Assembly (NCBI RefSeq): GCF_047948215.1
Contig: NC_134455.1
Coordinates: 301,090,147-301,154,146, forward strand
Source of the DNA: Lycorma delicatula
Lineage: Eukaryota; Arthropoda; Insecta; Hemiptera; Fulgoridae
Direction: 5' to 3'
Length of the DNA: 64,000 nucleotides
Positions 21,832 to 33,858 of the stretch are shown here, one piece after another (positions within the stretch are counted from its first letter, which is position 1; every line of letters starts with the position of its first letter). Under the pieces are notes generated by a model. The model was given only the letters and a program-made list of their open reading frames with translations. It did no database searches and had not been told where the DNA came from. The translations under genes were made by a program, and so were the position numbers.

Positions 21832-24077
21832 GGGTGGTCCATTTAAGTTGAGACAAATCTATACCTCAAAAACTACACATTTTAAGAAGAAATGTTTCCT
21901 ATTAAATTTTTTCCATTTCAAGGGGGAAATAACTTCACAACGTATGTTCTGGATAAATCCAAATAAAGGTAATTTCAAGATCAAATTACTTTTTTTTAAA
22001 TAGGAACTTCTACTTTTTACTGCAGAATCAAATTCTTTGCAAAAAAAATTAAAATTTCATTTTTTTAACTTTTTTCTAAAATTGATGTTTTTTAGTTACT
22101 CATCTACAAAAAATTATGTAGGGTTACAAATTTATGTTTTTAGTTTCATCAATTCTTGCCCAGCTGACGAGTTACATCCATCTGAGTTAAATTTTTAATT
22201 AAAAAAAAAAAATAAATGTTAAGTAAAAAACAATCAATGCTAAAATAATGAAGAAGAAGATGAAGAAAATGAAGTTAAGCAAGTAAACACCAGCAAACTT
22301 TTTAAAATAGCCTAAAAGTGACGTTCAAGTTGCAAATGCCTTTTGTCTACGTGAACGTATTATCAGTGTCTTAAAACATTTTTTTTTAAATTATTTTGTT
22401 ATCCGCCAATTATTAATAAATATTAAATTATTTAGTTTTTATTTATTGGTAATTATGGAACGATTTACAATTACAGAAGAAACTGAAGTAATTTTGTTTT
22501 ACGGGGAATGTCTCCGAAATGTTGATCAGACTGTAACTTTGTTGGCTCTGCGATTCCCCGGTAGAAATACTCAAAATCGTTCTTTTGTGTACAGAATTCC
22601 AAGATGGTTTAGTGATGCTGGAAGTTCGGAGGCCAAAAATAGATAGTAACCTTAAAAATACTGTGACAACGGAAAACATTGTAATAGTGGTGCTGCGGCG
22701 GTCATTGTAGATCCTCATGTTAATGTGAGAAAACTTTCACTTGACTCCGGGATATCAAACCAGTGTTCTGACAGTATTAAAACGCCTGAAATTTCTTCCG
22801 TAGCATATTTAACTTAATTAAAAGTTGTATTATGTCGATGGGCGCTGGAAAAATTAAGGGTAGATCAAAATGTTTTTCTTAATATTTTATTTTCCGACGA
22901 ATCAGGTTTTACGTATCATGAAGCAGTAAATAGCCAATATGCATTATTAGGCAGTGTAAAATTCATGGAGTCTAAGGGAAGCAGAATGGCAACGTCCGTC
23001 GACTGTCAATGTTTGGTGCAGAATCATAGGCTGTACATTAATCGGACCGTAGTTTTTCGATGGAAATTTGAACGGACAGAAATACGCAGATTTTCTAGAA
23101 AATCAGTTGCCTTTACTGCTTAATGGACTACCCTTGCAGAAGAGAAGAACGCTGAGGCTTCATCATGATTGCTTTCCTGCACATTATTCAATTATCACCA
23201 GAGTAATTTTGGACCCAGAATACAATGATTTTGGATTGGTAGAGCTGGACCAGTTCATTGGCCTGCTCGTTCTCCTGACATTCCTCCAGTAGACCTTTTT
23301 TAATTGGGTTACCTTAAAGAAAAAGTTTATCTAGAAGTACCAAGTACCCCTGAAATCATGAAAGAGCGTGTAACAAACATCTGTACAGAAATCAGGTGAA
23401 AAACTTTGTTAAATGTTGATGGGTCGTTTTTAAAACGTACCTAAAAATGCATAAAAGTAGAAGGATACCACTTAGAACATTTGTTGCTGTAATTTATGTG
23501 TAGTAAGTTTTAGTAATTATTTTAAATAAAAGCATTAAAAAAAAATCAAATTATCAGTAATTCATTAAACCAAATATTTTCATAGAATCGACATAACTTC
23601 AAAGCGTGCAATACTTGTAGACTGTGTACCAAAGCGGTATATAATATTTTATTAAAAAATACATTAAAACGTAAATAGATTTTATTTAGATTAATCCTTT
23701 AATTGATTTTTTCATTTAAAATTTAATTTTCTTTAATTCAATATTTAACATTAACTGGATGTAACTCGACAGCTGGGCTAGAACTAATAAAACTAAAAGC
23801 ACCAGTTTATAGGCCTACAGCATTTTTGAAGATGAATAACTAAAAAACTATCAATTTAAAAAATGATATTTTAATCTCTTTTTGCAAAAAATTCGATTCT
23901 GCAATTAAAAAATATATTTACTTAGTTAAAAAAATTAAGTTGTCGTTTATTTGGCTTTATCAAGCACAATATAGGTTGTGAATGTATTTCCTTCCTCAAA
24001 TGGAAGATCTTTAATAGGAAACATTGTTTCCTAAAATGTGTAGTTTTTGAGATTGTCTCAATTTAAGTGGACCACCC
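21832..24077 (+). mobile_element. Tc1/mariner-like transposon, copy 2, with long terminal inverted repeats
   Basis: The outer ends are GGGTGGTCC (21832-21840) and its complement near 24069-24077. The inverted similarity continues for about 350 bp inward (21832-22200 against 23728-24077), including 'aaaaactacacatttta', 'atgtttcctattaaa', a 'ttttttagtta' block and a 'cccagctg.cgagttacatcca' block. Divergence between the arms is moderate, so it is not young. A TA dinucleotide lies at 21829-21830, but the outer target duplication is not clean. A broken plus-strand transposase lies between the arms. Confidence 0.82.
22455..23500 (+). pseudogene. mariner-like transposase (copy 2), frameshifted
   Basis: The ATG at 22455 starts MERFTITEETEVILFYGECL, an HTH of the same type as the other copies. 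The frame stops near 22646. Catalytic block 1 (ILFSDESGFTYHEAVN) lies near 22885-22935. Then come NVWCRIIG, a glycan-like GQKYADFLENQLPLLL stretch from 23068, LHHD with the second Asp (codon 23167-23169), and, after a frameshift, GRAGPVHWPARSPDIPPVDL with the third Asp at 23292-23294, then GYLKEKVYLEVPSTPE. The Asp2-Asp3 distance is about 40 residues once the frameshift is allowed for. Several stops make it inactive. Confidence 0.78.
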
Positions 24078-24084
24078 GGTGAAT

Positions 24085-24087
24085 ACA

Positions 24088-24139
<52 letters not shown>

Positions 24140-25504
24140 GAAATATTGTGTATGAATTAAATCATGTAATAGGTTTTTAAAATAAGTACAGAAATTTTAC
24201 AGGCAAAAAAACTATCGATGCCGGCGTAAACGCGGCAACGCACATATTTGTGTGTGTGTGCGCGCGCGTGTGAAACACAGATAAAACAGACAATCCCTAC
24301 ACCAAGATCATTGTAGACTTTCTATGCTAAGAATTATACTGCTTTAGCCTACCTAAACTTTGCAATTATGAGTTAGGTTTCCCTACTTAATTCCAACAAT
24401 AAATCTACTGTATGTTCTAAGTTATAAACATAAATATAAAGTTTTCCTTCCTGTAATAGAATCCAATGATTATTTGGTCAAGTGATTAAGGTAATTTTTA
24501 ATATTTGGATAGTTATTATTATTACCATCCTAGACAATAAGTCAAAGTATCTTTCTTTTAATTCCTGAAGTAACGGTCTGATATTTTTATTACGTAATCT
24601 TGCATCTTTCATTAAGCATATACCACCATTACATTTTTAATAAAAATCATCATGAAAAATATTATATTAAAATTATACTTCATTTGTATTGTAAATTATC
24701 ACAGCAAATGGAACGACAACCTCTGAAAAAATTACAGTATAAATTAATACCTTATTTTACTATTTTATTCTTTTAATAAAATGGGAATAGATATTTTCCT
24801 TATTAAATGTTATACAAGTATTACGTATCAGTTTAAGTAGGTTAATTTGAATTCAAGTAAATACTTTCAATGACATAAAATTAAGTCTTATTTTGTCTAG
24901 GATGATCAACAGTTAATTTCTAAGGAAATTAACTGCTGTTATACCTCTTTTTATGATGTCTCAGATATGATGCTTCATATCTGATTATGTACTCGTTATT
25001 ATAAAATTCTAAAGAATAATCTCCAGAGTAATAGAAACGAATATACGAATTAATTGGGTTGCGGGGGTAGTGTTTAAAAGAGCAATACTATAACACAGTA
25101 CTTCATCCTTCGAATTTGTCTTTTACTGTGATACTTAATTAACATGAAGTATCACGTTAACATGACCACATGTTTTCTTTTATTTTCTTCGGTGTTGTAA
25201 AAAATAAATTAAGATTAAATAGTAGTTTGACATGACCTATCTTCATCTTCTTTGGTATAAACTGTTCGATTAAAAAAATAATGCTTAGATGAGAAGAAAC
25301 GTAATCCATATTTTCTAAAAAAAGAAATTTAAGTGTAATTTTAAATATCTAAAAAAGTAGTATGTTAAAGGTTCTTATAGCTCTACTGCTAAAAATAAGA
25401 ATTGAGAGGAAAATTTTATGAATTACTATTTGTAGCTAAATTCAAGTTTCAGATTCATATACAAGACTTTGCTGATTTAACTGGATTATTTGTGTAATCT
25501 CAAT
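24085..25504. other. TA microsatellite and AT-rich stretch
   Basis: A (TA)n tract (about 24094-24137) directly follows element 2. A short TG/CG alternation (24251-24271) follows, then AT-rich sequence with no gene seen. Confidence 0.5.
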
Positions 25505-25944
25505 GTTATCCCATCTAAAGGTATATTGTTCGTCTATTACAATAACCCTTTTTCATTATTCTTCTTAATAATTGCATTTGTGATGATATTATTATTTTTT
25601 TTTTTAATTTGGATTAAATACAAATGCACGTATCGGATTTCACCTTTACTTCATAACCTTATTGAATAATGATTTATATTGTTTTCATATCCTTCAATAT
25701 ATAAGTTCTTGATTAAGATATGCAATATGTTTCACTGATTTACGTATTTATTGATAATATTATTTCTATACTGGTGTATTATTTTCTAAATTTATTTGCA
25801 TTTTTATTGTTGATTTACCTGCTAAAAAAAAATAATAATTGTGAATGGAATTAAGTATGTAAATTACAAAATAATCCTCTTTTTTTCATAGATTTTTTAT
25901 CAGCGTCATGAATTGAAATACAAAATTCTATTTATAAATATATT
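25505..25944 (+). repeat. Composite repeat, unit A (copy 1)
   Basis: Matches 26648-27110 in direct orientation: 'attgttcgtctattac.ataaccc', 'cttcttaataattgc', 'tatcggatttca', 'tttacgtatttatt', 'tatactggtgtattatt' and 'gtgaatggaattaagtatgtaaattacaaaataat'. Non-coding. With unit B between them, the A copies are arranged like long terminal direct repeats of about 440-460 bp. Confidence 0.7.
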
Positions 25945-26647
25945 GAAAAATTTAATTTTTATTAAATAAACAGCCACTGCTTTTAATATATAGTTCGTAA
26001 GTATAAATTTATTTTATAAGTTGCATTTGAAATGAAGTAAATTTTAAAAATTAGTAAATACAATAACACAATAACAATATGTATACTAAATATAAATTTG
26101 TACTATACGTCTGATTGGTTTACCAGCATTCAGGGCAGCAAAAGTTGTGAATAATTGAAAAATATTGTATGCGATCAATTATCTCTAAAATTTTGTAGTT
26201 ATCAATCGAAACTTTAAAAGTGCATTATATATTGCCTTTAAGAGTGTATTAATGCAACTCCCAGTAAAAAATAATACAATGATATTTTATTGTATTCGGC
26301 TCGAAAGAAATTATCTTTAAACAGTTTTATCTTACAAAACAGTTGACTGAGAAATTCTAGTTTTATTCTATAATAAACGTTCATTTCTACTTAATTTATT
26401 TGAAAAAAAAATCTACAGGAATTGCGACATAAAATTTACTTAACTTTTGCTTTGTTTTCGTAGATTTAATTTTATCTTTCCTTATTAATTATTAGTTTTG
26501 TTAGTCAATTAAATTTTTTTTTAAGTTTTTGATAGTGTTTTGCTGTAAGCTGACCATTTCAAATCTGTTAATTCGGCTATTAGGGTTGGTAAATAATTTC
26601 ATAATCTCGGTTAATAAGCTAAAAAATAATTTGAGGAGTTTGAAAAA
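25945..26647 (+). repeat. Composite repeat, unit B (copy 1)
   Basis: About 700 bp that recurs at 33119-33858 in the same orientation with high similarity, for example 'cagccactgcttttaatata' and 'ctgattggtttaccagcatt'. It lies exactly between the two A units. Compared with the second copy it lacks an insert of about 40 bp and carries about 24 bp that the other lacks. Non-coding. Confidence 0.75.
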
Positions 26648-27110
26648 TTATCCCACCTTAAGGTACATTGTTCGTCTATTACGATAACCCCTTTTCATTC
26701 TTCTTCTTAATAATTGCTTTTTGTGATGACATGATGTTTTTAAATTTACATTAAATACATATGCACCTATCGGATTTCATCTTTGTTTCACATCCTTATA
26801 CAATAAGGATATGAAATCTTTAAATCCTTATTGTATAGGATCCTTATTGTGTAAGAATTTATGTTGTATAAGTTCTTGATTAAGATATGAAATATGTTTC
26901 ACTAATTTACGTATTTATTCATTATGTTATTTATATACTGGTGTATTATTATCTAAAATTTGCATTTTTATTGCTGATTTACCGGCATAAAAAAAAAATA
27001 ATTATGAATGGAATTAAGTATGTAAATTACAAAATAATTCTACAATTTTCTTAGAATTTTTTATCAGCATCGTCGAATTAAAACACAAAATTTTATTTAT
27101 AAATAAAATA
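26648..27110 (+). repeat. Composite repeat, unit A (copy 2)
   Basis: Direct repeat of 25505-25944. It carries an extra inverted repeat absent from the first copy: ATCCTTATACAATAAGGAT (26792-26810) against 26824-26841, likely a local templated insertion. Confidence 0.7.
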
Positions 27111-29400
27111 TTTTAAATTACTTTATTAATTAATATTATTATAATTTAACCTGCCGTGTTAAGTCTCTTTTTCCTGTTTAGCCTCCGGAATCTACATATT
27201 ATTATTGATCTAGTATTACTGCTGTGTTTTTCTAGTGATTAAACTCGTCATTGCAAAATGTCTTTCTATATTATGTATAAATGTATAAAATTAATTGTGT
27301 GAGTAGTATAACGTTCGTAATTTTGAAAGTATAAGGCACTTCTCAGTTCGCAGTCATTGGCAAAACAAAAAAAATTTAATGTTTCATTTTGTTTTTACAT
27401 ATACATCTTCCTCTCATATATCCTACTTTCCTTAATGACATGCCGTTATAAAAAAATGTGTCCTACGTTTGTGAAAATATTTTTTATCTCGCTAAAAGTA
27501 AAATACGTAATTGCATGACACGGTTTATAAATTATAAAAATAGTACCAGTGTTATTTTAACGGTTATAAAAGGTTCAATTTTTTATGCATCTCACATATA
27601 GTTTTGTGAGAAAATTTAAAGAATGTTGTGTTATAATTACGGATAGTTATCATGATAATACTAAACGTCTTGCATTAAGTTTATTATATTTAATTGATGT
27701 ATAATGTTTTAGTGGTAAGTTTACACGAGGGATTTTAAGAAAATTCTGTTAGAAGAGATGAAAAATTATACTAAAAAGGAATTTTTAAATTGTTCTCTAA
27801 ATTTTCTTCTCTCATTTTAATACACTTCTAAAAAAAATATTTATTTTTCTAAAACAGTTAACGTTATTCCTTCAGAAGAAGTAAAAAAAATTGATAATTT
27901 AAGAGGCAATAATAAATAATATATATATAAAAAAATGTCTTCAGAAAACGTTTTAGTACTTGTAAATATTGGTAAAAGCCAAATGAAAAGATCCTAAAGT
28001 AAAAGTCATCAATCTTGTAAATTATAACTTAAGAGAAAGGGCGTTATTATTTCTCCTTTTATATTTTTAATAGATTACTGGACTGTTTGAAAAATCTTCC
28101 TACCAATTTATTAAAGTATAGTTAAAAGATTTTCTTTTGTCGGAAACAATGTTATTCTGTCGTTGAATTTAAAAAAAAAAAATTATTTAAAAAATCTGAT
28201 TTTTCTGCATCTAGTTTAACGTGAACATAAATTTATGCTCAAAATAATTTTCAATAATAAATTGTGAATTGTGAATTATTTTGTAGTAGTCTTTTTATAC
28301 TTAATGTAAATACCTTCAAATTATTCCACGTGTCTATTTAAATAATTAATGTAGACTTTAAATATATCAATTTTTTTATACTCTAATTTGTTTTTAAATT
28401 TACAATTTATCTAATAACTATCTATGTATATTGTATTATTATGTACCGCCTAGAATAAAATAATTACTTATTCATGAAAGTTGCAGTCATAGTTATACTC
28501 GTGGCAGTAAAAATACCAAATACTATTATATAATGGGTATTTGTTTCAAGAGGTTGATATTTCTAGTCCTTCCATATAGCATTCGCATGGCTGCAATTTA
28601 GTTTATGATGAAGCTCGTAGCAGTGGTTAATCAAATTGGAGTATACTTTTAGGAATATAAATTAAAATATGCAAAGTTGAATTTTATGTGATTTATTATT
28701 TTAAAACTGTTATTTTAAAATTACTTTTATAACAATGTAGAAATGCAATAAAAAATTAACCGTTTTTGTAAAAATTATTTATTAGTTCTCATTCCGTACT
28801 TTCTCAATGAAACAAAGGATTAAGCGTAATTTTTTTTCTAGCAAAACTTAATACTTTATTGACCATAATTCAATAGCTATTTATTAATAGTATTATTAAA
28901 CTCAAATTTATTTATTCAGGAATAACACTTAAATGAAAAATCCAAAAAGAATCAACAAAAAATATTCGGTTGTCAAGTTTTTCATTAGCATTTATTTTTT
29001 GGTCACATAATATGATAGATAACCTACAACATTTATAAGATAAAAAAAATGTCAAAATAAACCATTGCAAAAAGTTTTAAGGTTAATGCTGTGACAAAAA
29101 CACAATTCTTTATGTTAAATTATTCTCTATTTAATTAATATACTTTCTTTTTCTTTTATATTTGAAACCAATCAACACGTAACTTGTAGCGTCTAGGAAC
29201 AAGCTTCCCGGGTGTTCAAATCCCGGCTGGACTTAAATTAATTTTAAGTAAAAATTTACATTTTCTGCACATAATTTTTCTAATTAATAAATATCCTTAA
29301 AATAATAATAGATATTTTTCTCCTACGTCGTTATAGTTGTTACCGGCTTTTCAAAGAAAATTACAGCTACTTAAGGGTGCTTAAGGTTGCGTGGTGGGGC
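27111..29400. other. AT-rich non-coding stretch
   Basis: No gene seen. A possible tRNA-like box B, 'gtgttcaaatcccgg', lies near 29212-29226 and could be a SINE scrap, but no convincing box A is at the right distance. Confidence 0.45.
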
Positions 29401-30954
29401 TGAAAATAAATTTACTTTACACTTTGGGGTATGAGGAGTACAAAAATACCATTCACTTAAATTGGGTTTCCTCATAGGCCGCAGGTCTATATACAAATTG
29501 GTCGTATATACATATTGGGGTTTCTAAAGGGTTTCTATATACATATAGATTTTTGTATAAAGTTTTGTGACTCGAAAATCTCCAATACTACTAGACCAAT
29601 TTCATTGAAATTTAGATATGCTGTAGTAGTTATCTAACGTTGCACATGTGAAAATTTGATGATGATTAGCTGATGATAACAAACAGTTCAATATAGTTCT
29701 TTACATCAAAGAACTATTTATTTTCTTAAAAGAAACTGAAACTTAATTTCAATTCTACATCAATTCAGTTATTACGTAAATAGCCAAATATTTAGTTTAG
29801 ATTTAATATTAACACTCGGGTTTAAAAAAAAAATGTAAGAATTAGTTCTTTATGTATATAAATGCCATTTCATGAAATCTCTAACTTTTGTCTTCATATA
29901 ATTTAAACTATTTCTAGGCAAAACCTGTTTATAACCCAAAAGATACTACGTAAAAAAAATAAAATAGAAAGATTTTGTAATTGCCTTTTATTTTATATTT
30001 TTATTTGAAAATTTAACGGTTATTTTTTTTTTTTTAGAAAAAACAATTTTAATAATTTTAAAGGGCTGAAAATTTGTATCGTTTTATTACATATTACGAT
30101 ACATATCAGGTCATAATATTTTAGTACCAATAATGCAAATTTTAAATCTCTTCTAGAAGAAATAGGTTTGGCTTTACGTGATTCTTTTTGAAGATAAAGA
30201 AGATTTCAGTTATGAGATTATTTTAGCAAGTTGACCTTTCTACTGAAATTTTATTTCAATACTGTCTGTTTCATACATTGGGTCTCAAACCAATGTATTT
30301 TTCTAATGTATTATGTTTTTATTTATATTAAATGTATTTTCTGGTATCAAAGATTATCGATATAACTTAAATTTTTTACTTGATTTTGATAGATCTATTT
30401 TTTTCATTGCTTTGTTCTTTTTGTTTTATTACGTGTTAGATGTTTCTTTAAAATTCTTTTTTTAGATTTAAAAAGCTTTTTACATAGAATTTATTTTACA
30501 ATAATTCATTTATTATCATTCTTTTTAAATTATGTGATTTGTAACCTTTTCAATAAATTTACATCTTGTATAGAGACTAGTTGCTCAGACAGGCATCCCT
30601 TCGCTCTGCTCTTTGGGGCGTAAAAGGAGTTTTAGTTGTTGAAAACTGATTTATTTATCGTAATCGTATAAAAATACATAACTTTAACCTTAGTTACTAA
30701 ATTCTCTAAAATTTTACAAAATAATTGTTTTCCATAGAACTCATGAGATACAGCTAAATGTGCGTTTTTATTTTTTTATAGTCTTGAAACTTTTTTCAAG
30801 ACACGAATAATTTTTGCGTATTATAATTCACATTATCTGTGTATTACGAAAATTACTGTAATTAAAAGATTTTTCCTAATTGTTTTTCCGGTACTTTAAT
30901 TATTCATTTCGATTTCTTATTTTGATTTCAGCCGTTACAGTGTTATCAAATATG

Positions 30955-31290
30955 CTGTTTAAATTTTTAAAATTGGTCGTACCGTTCCAGAGATATAACT
31001 GAATTTCCGAATAAGACAATAATTAGACAACCAGTTATCGATAGTAAATCTTTTATATGCACACATTAGCACTTGAACCGCTAGAAAATACGCTTTTTGA
31101 AGTTTTAAAATTGGTCTTACCGTTTGGGAGATATAAGTAAATTTCGGAAAAATAATGGATAACCGAACGATCCAGCGTCCATAATTTTTATGCAAACGTT
31201 AGCACTCAACGTGGTAAAAAATAAGCCTTTGTAATTGGTCATACCGTCTCGTAGATATAACTGAATTTCGGAATAAGATAATGTAAAAAA
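30955..31290 (+). repeat. Tandem repeat, about 135-bp unit, 2.5 copies
   Basis: Units begin near 30965, 31107 and 31234. Each has 'aattggtc.taccgt', then '.gagatataa.t.aatttcggaa', 'gataa' and, in the first two, a '.tttttatgcaaacgttagcact' type segment. Divergence between units is substantial. Non-coding. Confidence 0.65.
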
Positions 31291-31369
31291 TGTTAAAAAA
31301 TATATGCATATGAAGTCGGATTCGAACCAATGTGCCCTTCTAAAATCCTTGTAAAACCTTGTAAACCCT

Positions 31370-31765
31370 TGTAGAATCCAAATATTTCATGAATTAAAAT
31401 TGTATTTGGCTATAACTCTGGAACCAATGAAAATAAGTACCGCTTATGGTATTTGTGAAAAGCTATAAACGAGGGCTTATTACAGCAGTTAAGAAAAAGT
31501 CTAAAATCCAAATTTAATTTGAGGTCTGACCTTATACATATTTTTGGTCCAGTCAATTGCAATCAAAAGGTGAGGTGCACAACTAGATTTTTCAACAGTC
31601 CTAAATCCAAACTTTTTACATTCTACGGCTAATATTTTTTGAATTGTACGAGATATATACGTACGTACAGACGTCACGCCGAAACTAGTCAAAATAGTTG
31701 TAATCAGAAAACCGTAATTTTTCGCAATTGCAATACTTCCTTTACTTCGTACAACTAAATAAAAA
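31370..31765 (+). repeat. Probable interspersed repeat
   Basis: Sequence with 'ataactctggaaccaatgaa', 'aaataagtaccgct', 'cgagatatatacgtacgtac', 'gacgtcacgccgaaactagt' and a 'aatacttcctttacttcgta' end. I recall similar strings as dispersed repeats in hemipteran genomes, but cannot search here. No second copy is in the window. Confidence 0.35.
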
Positions 31766-32299
31766 TTAAATCAAATTACATTCTGTCAACCTTAAATCTT
31801 CATTCGAATAGTTTTCGTTCTACATAAAATTTCTTTTCTGAATTCTTTTCATGAAGTTTCTATATGCAACTCTATGCCTAAACATATTTATTTTGAGCTA
31901 ATGTACTTTGCAAAGCTTTTATCTATTAGACATCACTGAAAGAGATGTGATGAACAGAATGCATCATAATTTAATTTTATACAGTATTCTTAATAATATT
32001 TCGTACCTTACTGAATTCATCATGTAGAATACGTTGTAGGATGAAAAAAGTATATCTTTTATAAAAATGTGATCTCTATAGAAAAAAAGGAATCGACCAA
32101 GTAACCCACTTCGTTAATATATTTATTTTTAGTCGAAAATACACGAGACTTTGAACATACTTTACAGATCTTATTTATTATTTAACAAGTATACACCTGA
32201 TCACGACGATACATTTACTAAGAATCGGGATTTTCCGCTAGTGATCGGTAAATTGCCGACTTAAGGTTTTTTGTGCTAAACTAAGGGGGACGCACACAC

Positions 32300-32391
32300 A
32301 TACAGAAAGACACCTTAGAACTATCGACTTCGAAAATCAGCTGATTTTGCAATGAAAAGTTTAACCACTAGTCTAACCCGGCGGGTTAGAA
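32300..32391 (-). mobile_element. SINE head fragment, antisense
   Basis: On the minus strand this reads as the head of the 13735 SINE: 'ccgggttagactagtggtta' from 32388, with box A and the AAATCAGCTGATTT palindrome core near 32331-32346. It breaks off before box B. The body and tail are missing. A (TG)n tract (about 32417-32450) follows. Confidence 0.7.
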
Positions 32392-32689
32392 AAAAATGTA
32401 TATGTATATATATATATGTGTGTGTGTGTGCGTGTGTGTGTGTGTGTGTGTAAAATCTGGTACATAAATAAATATTGATACATTATCAATATATAGTAAA
32501 TTGTAGGCATTTATAGAAATTACTGTAATATAGATGGATAAACTAGTTTAAATTAAACAAGTTAATTTTATTTAATAAAATAATAAATCAGATATGTATA
32601 TAAACTCGTATATACATAAGAAAATAAAACGTGAAAGAAATATTTGCGAGAAATCAATAGTTGTATACGAAATGCAATCTACTGATAGG

Positions 32690-32856
32690 TTACTACCGGC
32701 CGCCGTCATGCGAGTGACAGTGTCTCGGCCTTTCATCCGGAGATCCCGGTTCGAATTCTGGTCAGACATGGCATTTTCACACGCTACAAATCATTCATCT
32801 CATCTTCTGAAGCAATACTTAACGGTGGCCCTAGAGGTTAAAAAAAAAGTGATACG
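32690..32856 (+). mobile_element. tRNA-derived SINE with a second, different head
   Basis: Box B GGTTCGAATTC lies at 32748-32758 in a tRNA-like T-arm (gatcccggttcgaattctgg). The box A region is weaker (about 32708-32720). The head differs from that of the 13735 SINE, but the 3' part 'attcatctcatcttctgaag', then 'caatacttaacggtgg', matches the tail of that family, ending in an A-run. It appears to be a second SINE family that shares the tail. Confidence 0.65.
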
Positions 32857-33118
32857 TTTATTACAAAGATTAACATTTATAAACGTTATATTATTTCTCA
32901 TAACTACTACTAATTTAAAAAAAACAATAATAGTAATGATAACATAATATTTAGAAATCTACACACGTATACATGCAAAACATATAAAATTGTACGTACA
33001 CATTTTTATGTATATTTTGCTTCAATTTTTGTCTATTCTATAAAAATTATTTATGCTTTAATTCTAGTATATATTCTCTAAAATAACACTATTCTTATCT
33101 TGGTAAATCATTGTATTT

Positions 33119-33858
33119 GGAAAAATTGAATTTTTATTAAATAAAGAGCCACTGCTTTTAATATATAGTTCATAAGTATAAATTTATGTCATAGGTTGCA
33201 TTTGAAATGAAGTAAGTTTTAAAAATTAGTAAATACAGTAATACAATAACAATATGTATACTAAATATAAATTTTTACTATACGTCTGATTGGTTTACCA
33301 GCATTCAGGGCAGCAAAAGTTGTGAATAATTGAAAAATATTGTATGCGATCAATTATCTCTAAAATTTTGTAGTTATCAATATATATATTGCCTTTAAGA
33401 GTATTAATGCAACTCCCAGTAAAATAATGAGTAATAATACAATGATATTTTATTGTATTCGTCTAGAAAGAAATTGTCTTTAAACAGTTTTATCTTACAA
33501 AACAGCTGATTGAGAAATTCTAGTTTTATTCTATAATAAACGTTCATTTCTACTTCATTTATTTGAAAAAAAATTCTACAGGAATTGCGACATAAAATTT
33601 ACTTAACTTTTGCTTTGTTTTCGTAGATTTAATTTTATCTTTCCGCAAGATTAATATGTTGTTTTTATACAAATTATTTAAGTGTATTAATTATTAGTTT
33701 TGTTAGTCACTTAAATTTTTTTTAAAGTTTTTCGATAGTGTTTTGCTTTACGCTGACCATTTCAAATCTGTTAACTCGGTTATTAGGGTTGGTAAATAAT
33801 TTCATAATTTCGGTTAATAAGCTGATAAAGAAATCTGAGAAGTTTGAAAAGTTTAAAA
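33119..33858 (+). repeat. Composite repeat, unit B (copy 2)
   Basis: Direct repeat of 25945-26647, about 7.2 kb away, without adjacent A units. It carries about 40 bp (33645-33687) missing from the first copy. This shows unit B can occur alone. Confidence 0.75.

Noticed and set aside
30955..31290. CRISPR-like array
   Set aside because: The repeats are long, diverged and have no unique spacers of constant length. The context is eukaryotic.
32748..32758. Functional tRNA gene at the second SINE head
   Set aside because: The T-arm-like box B is good, but box A is weak and no cloverleaf could be drawn by eye.
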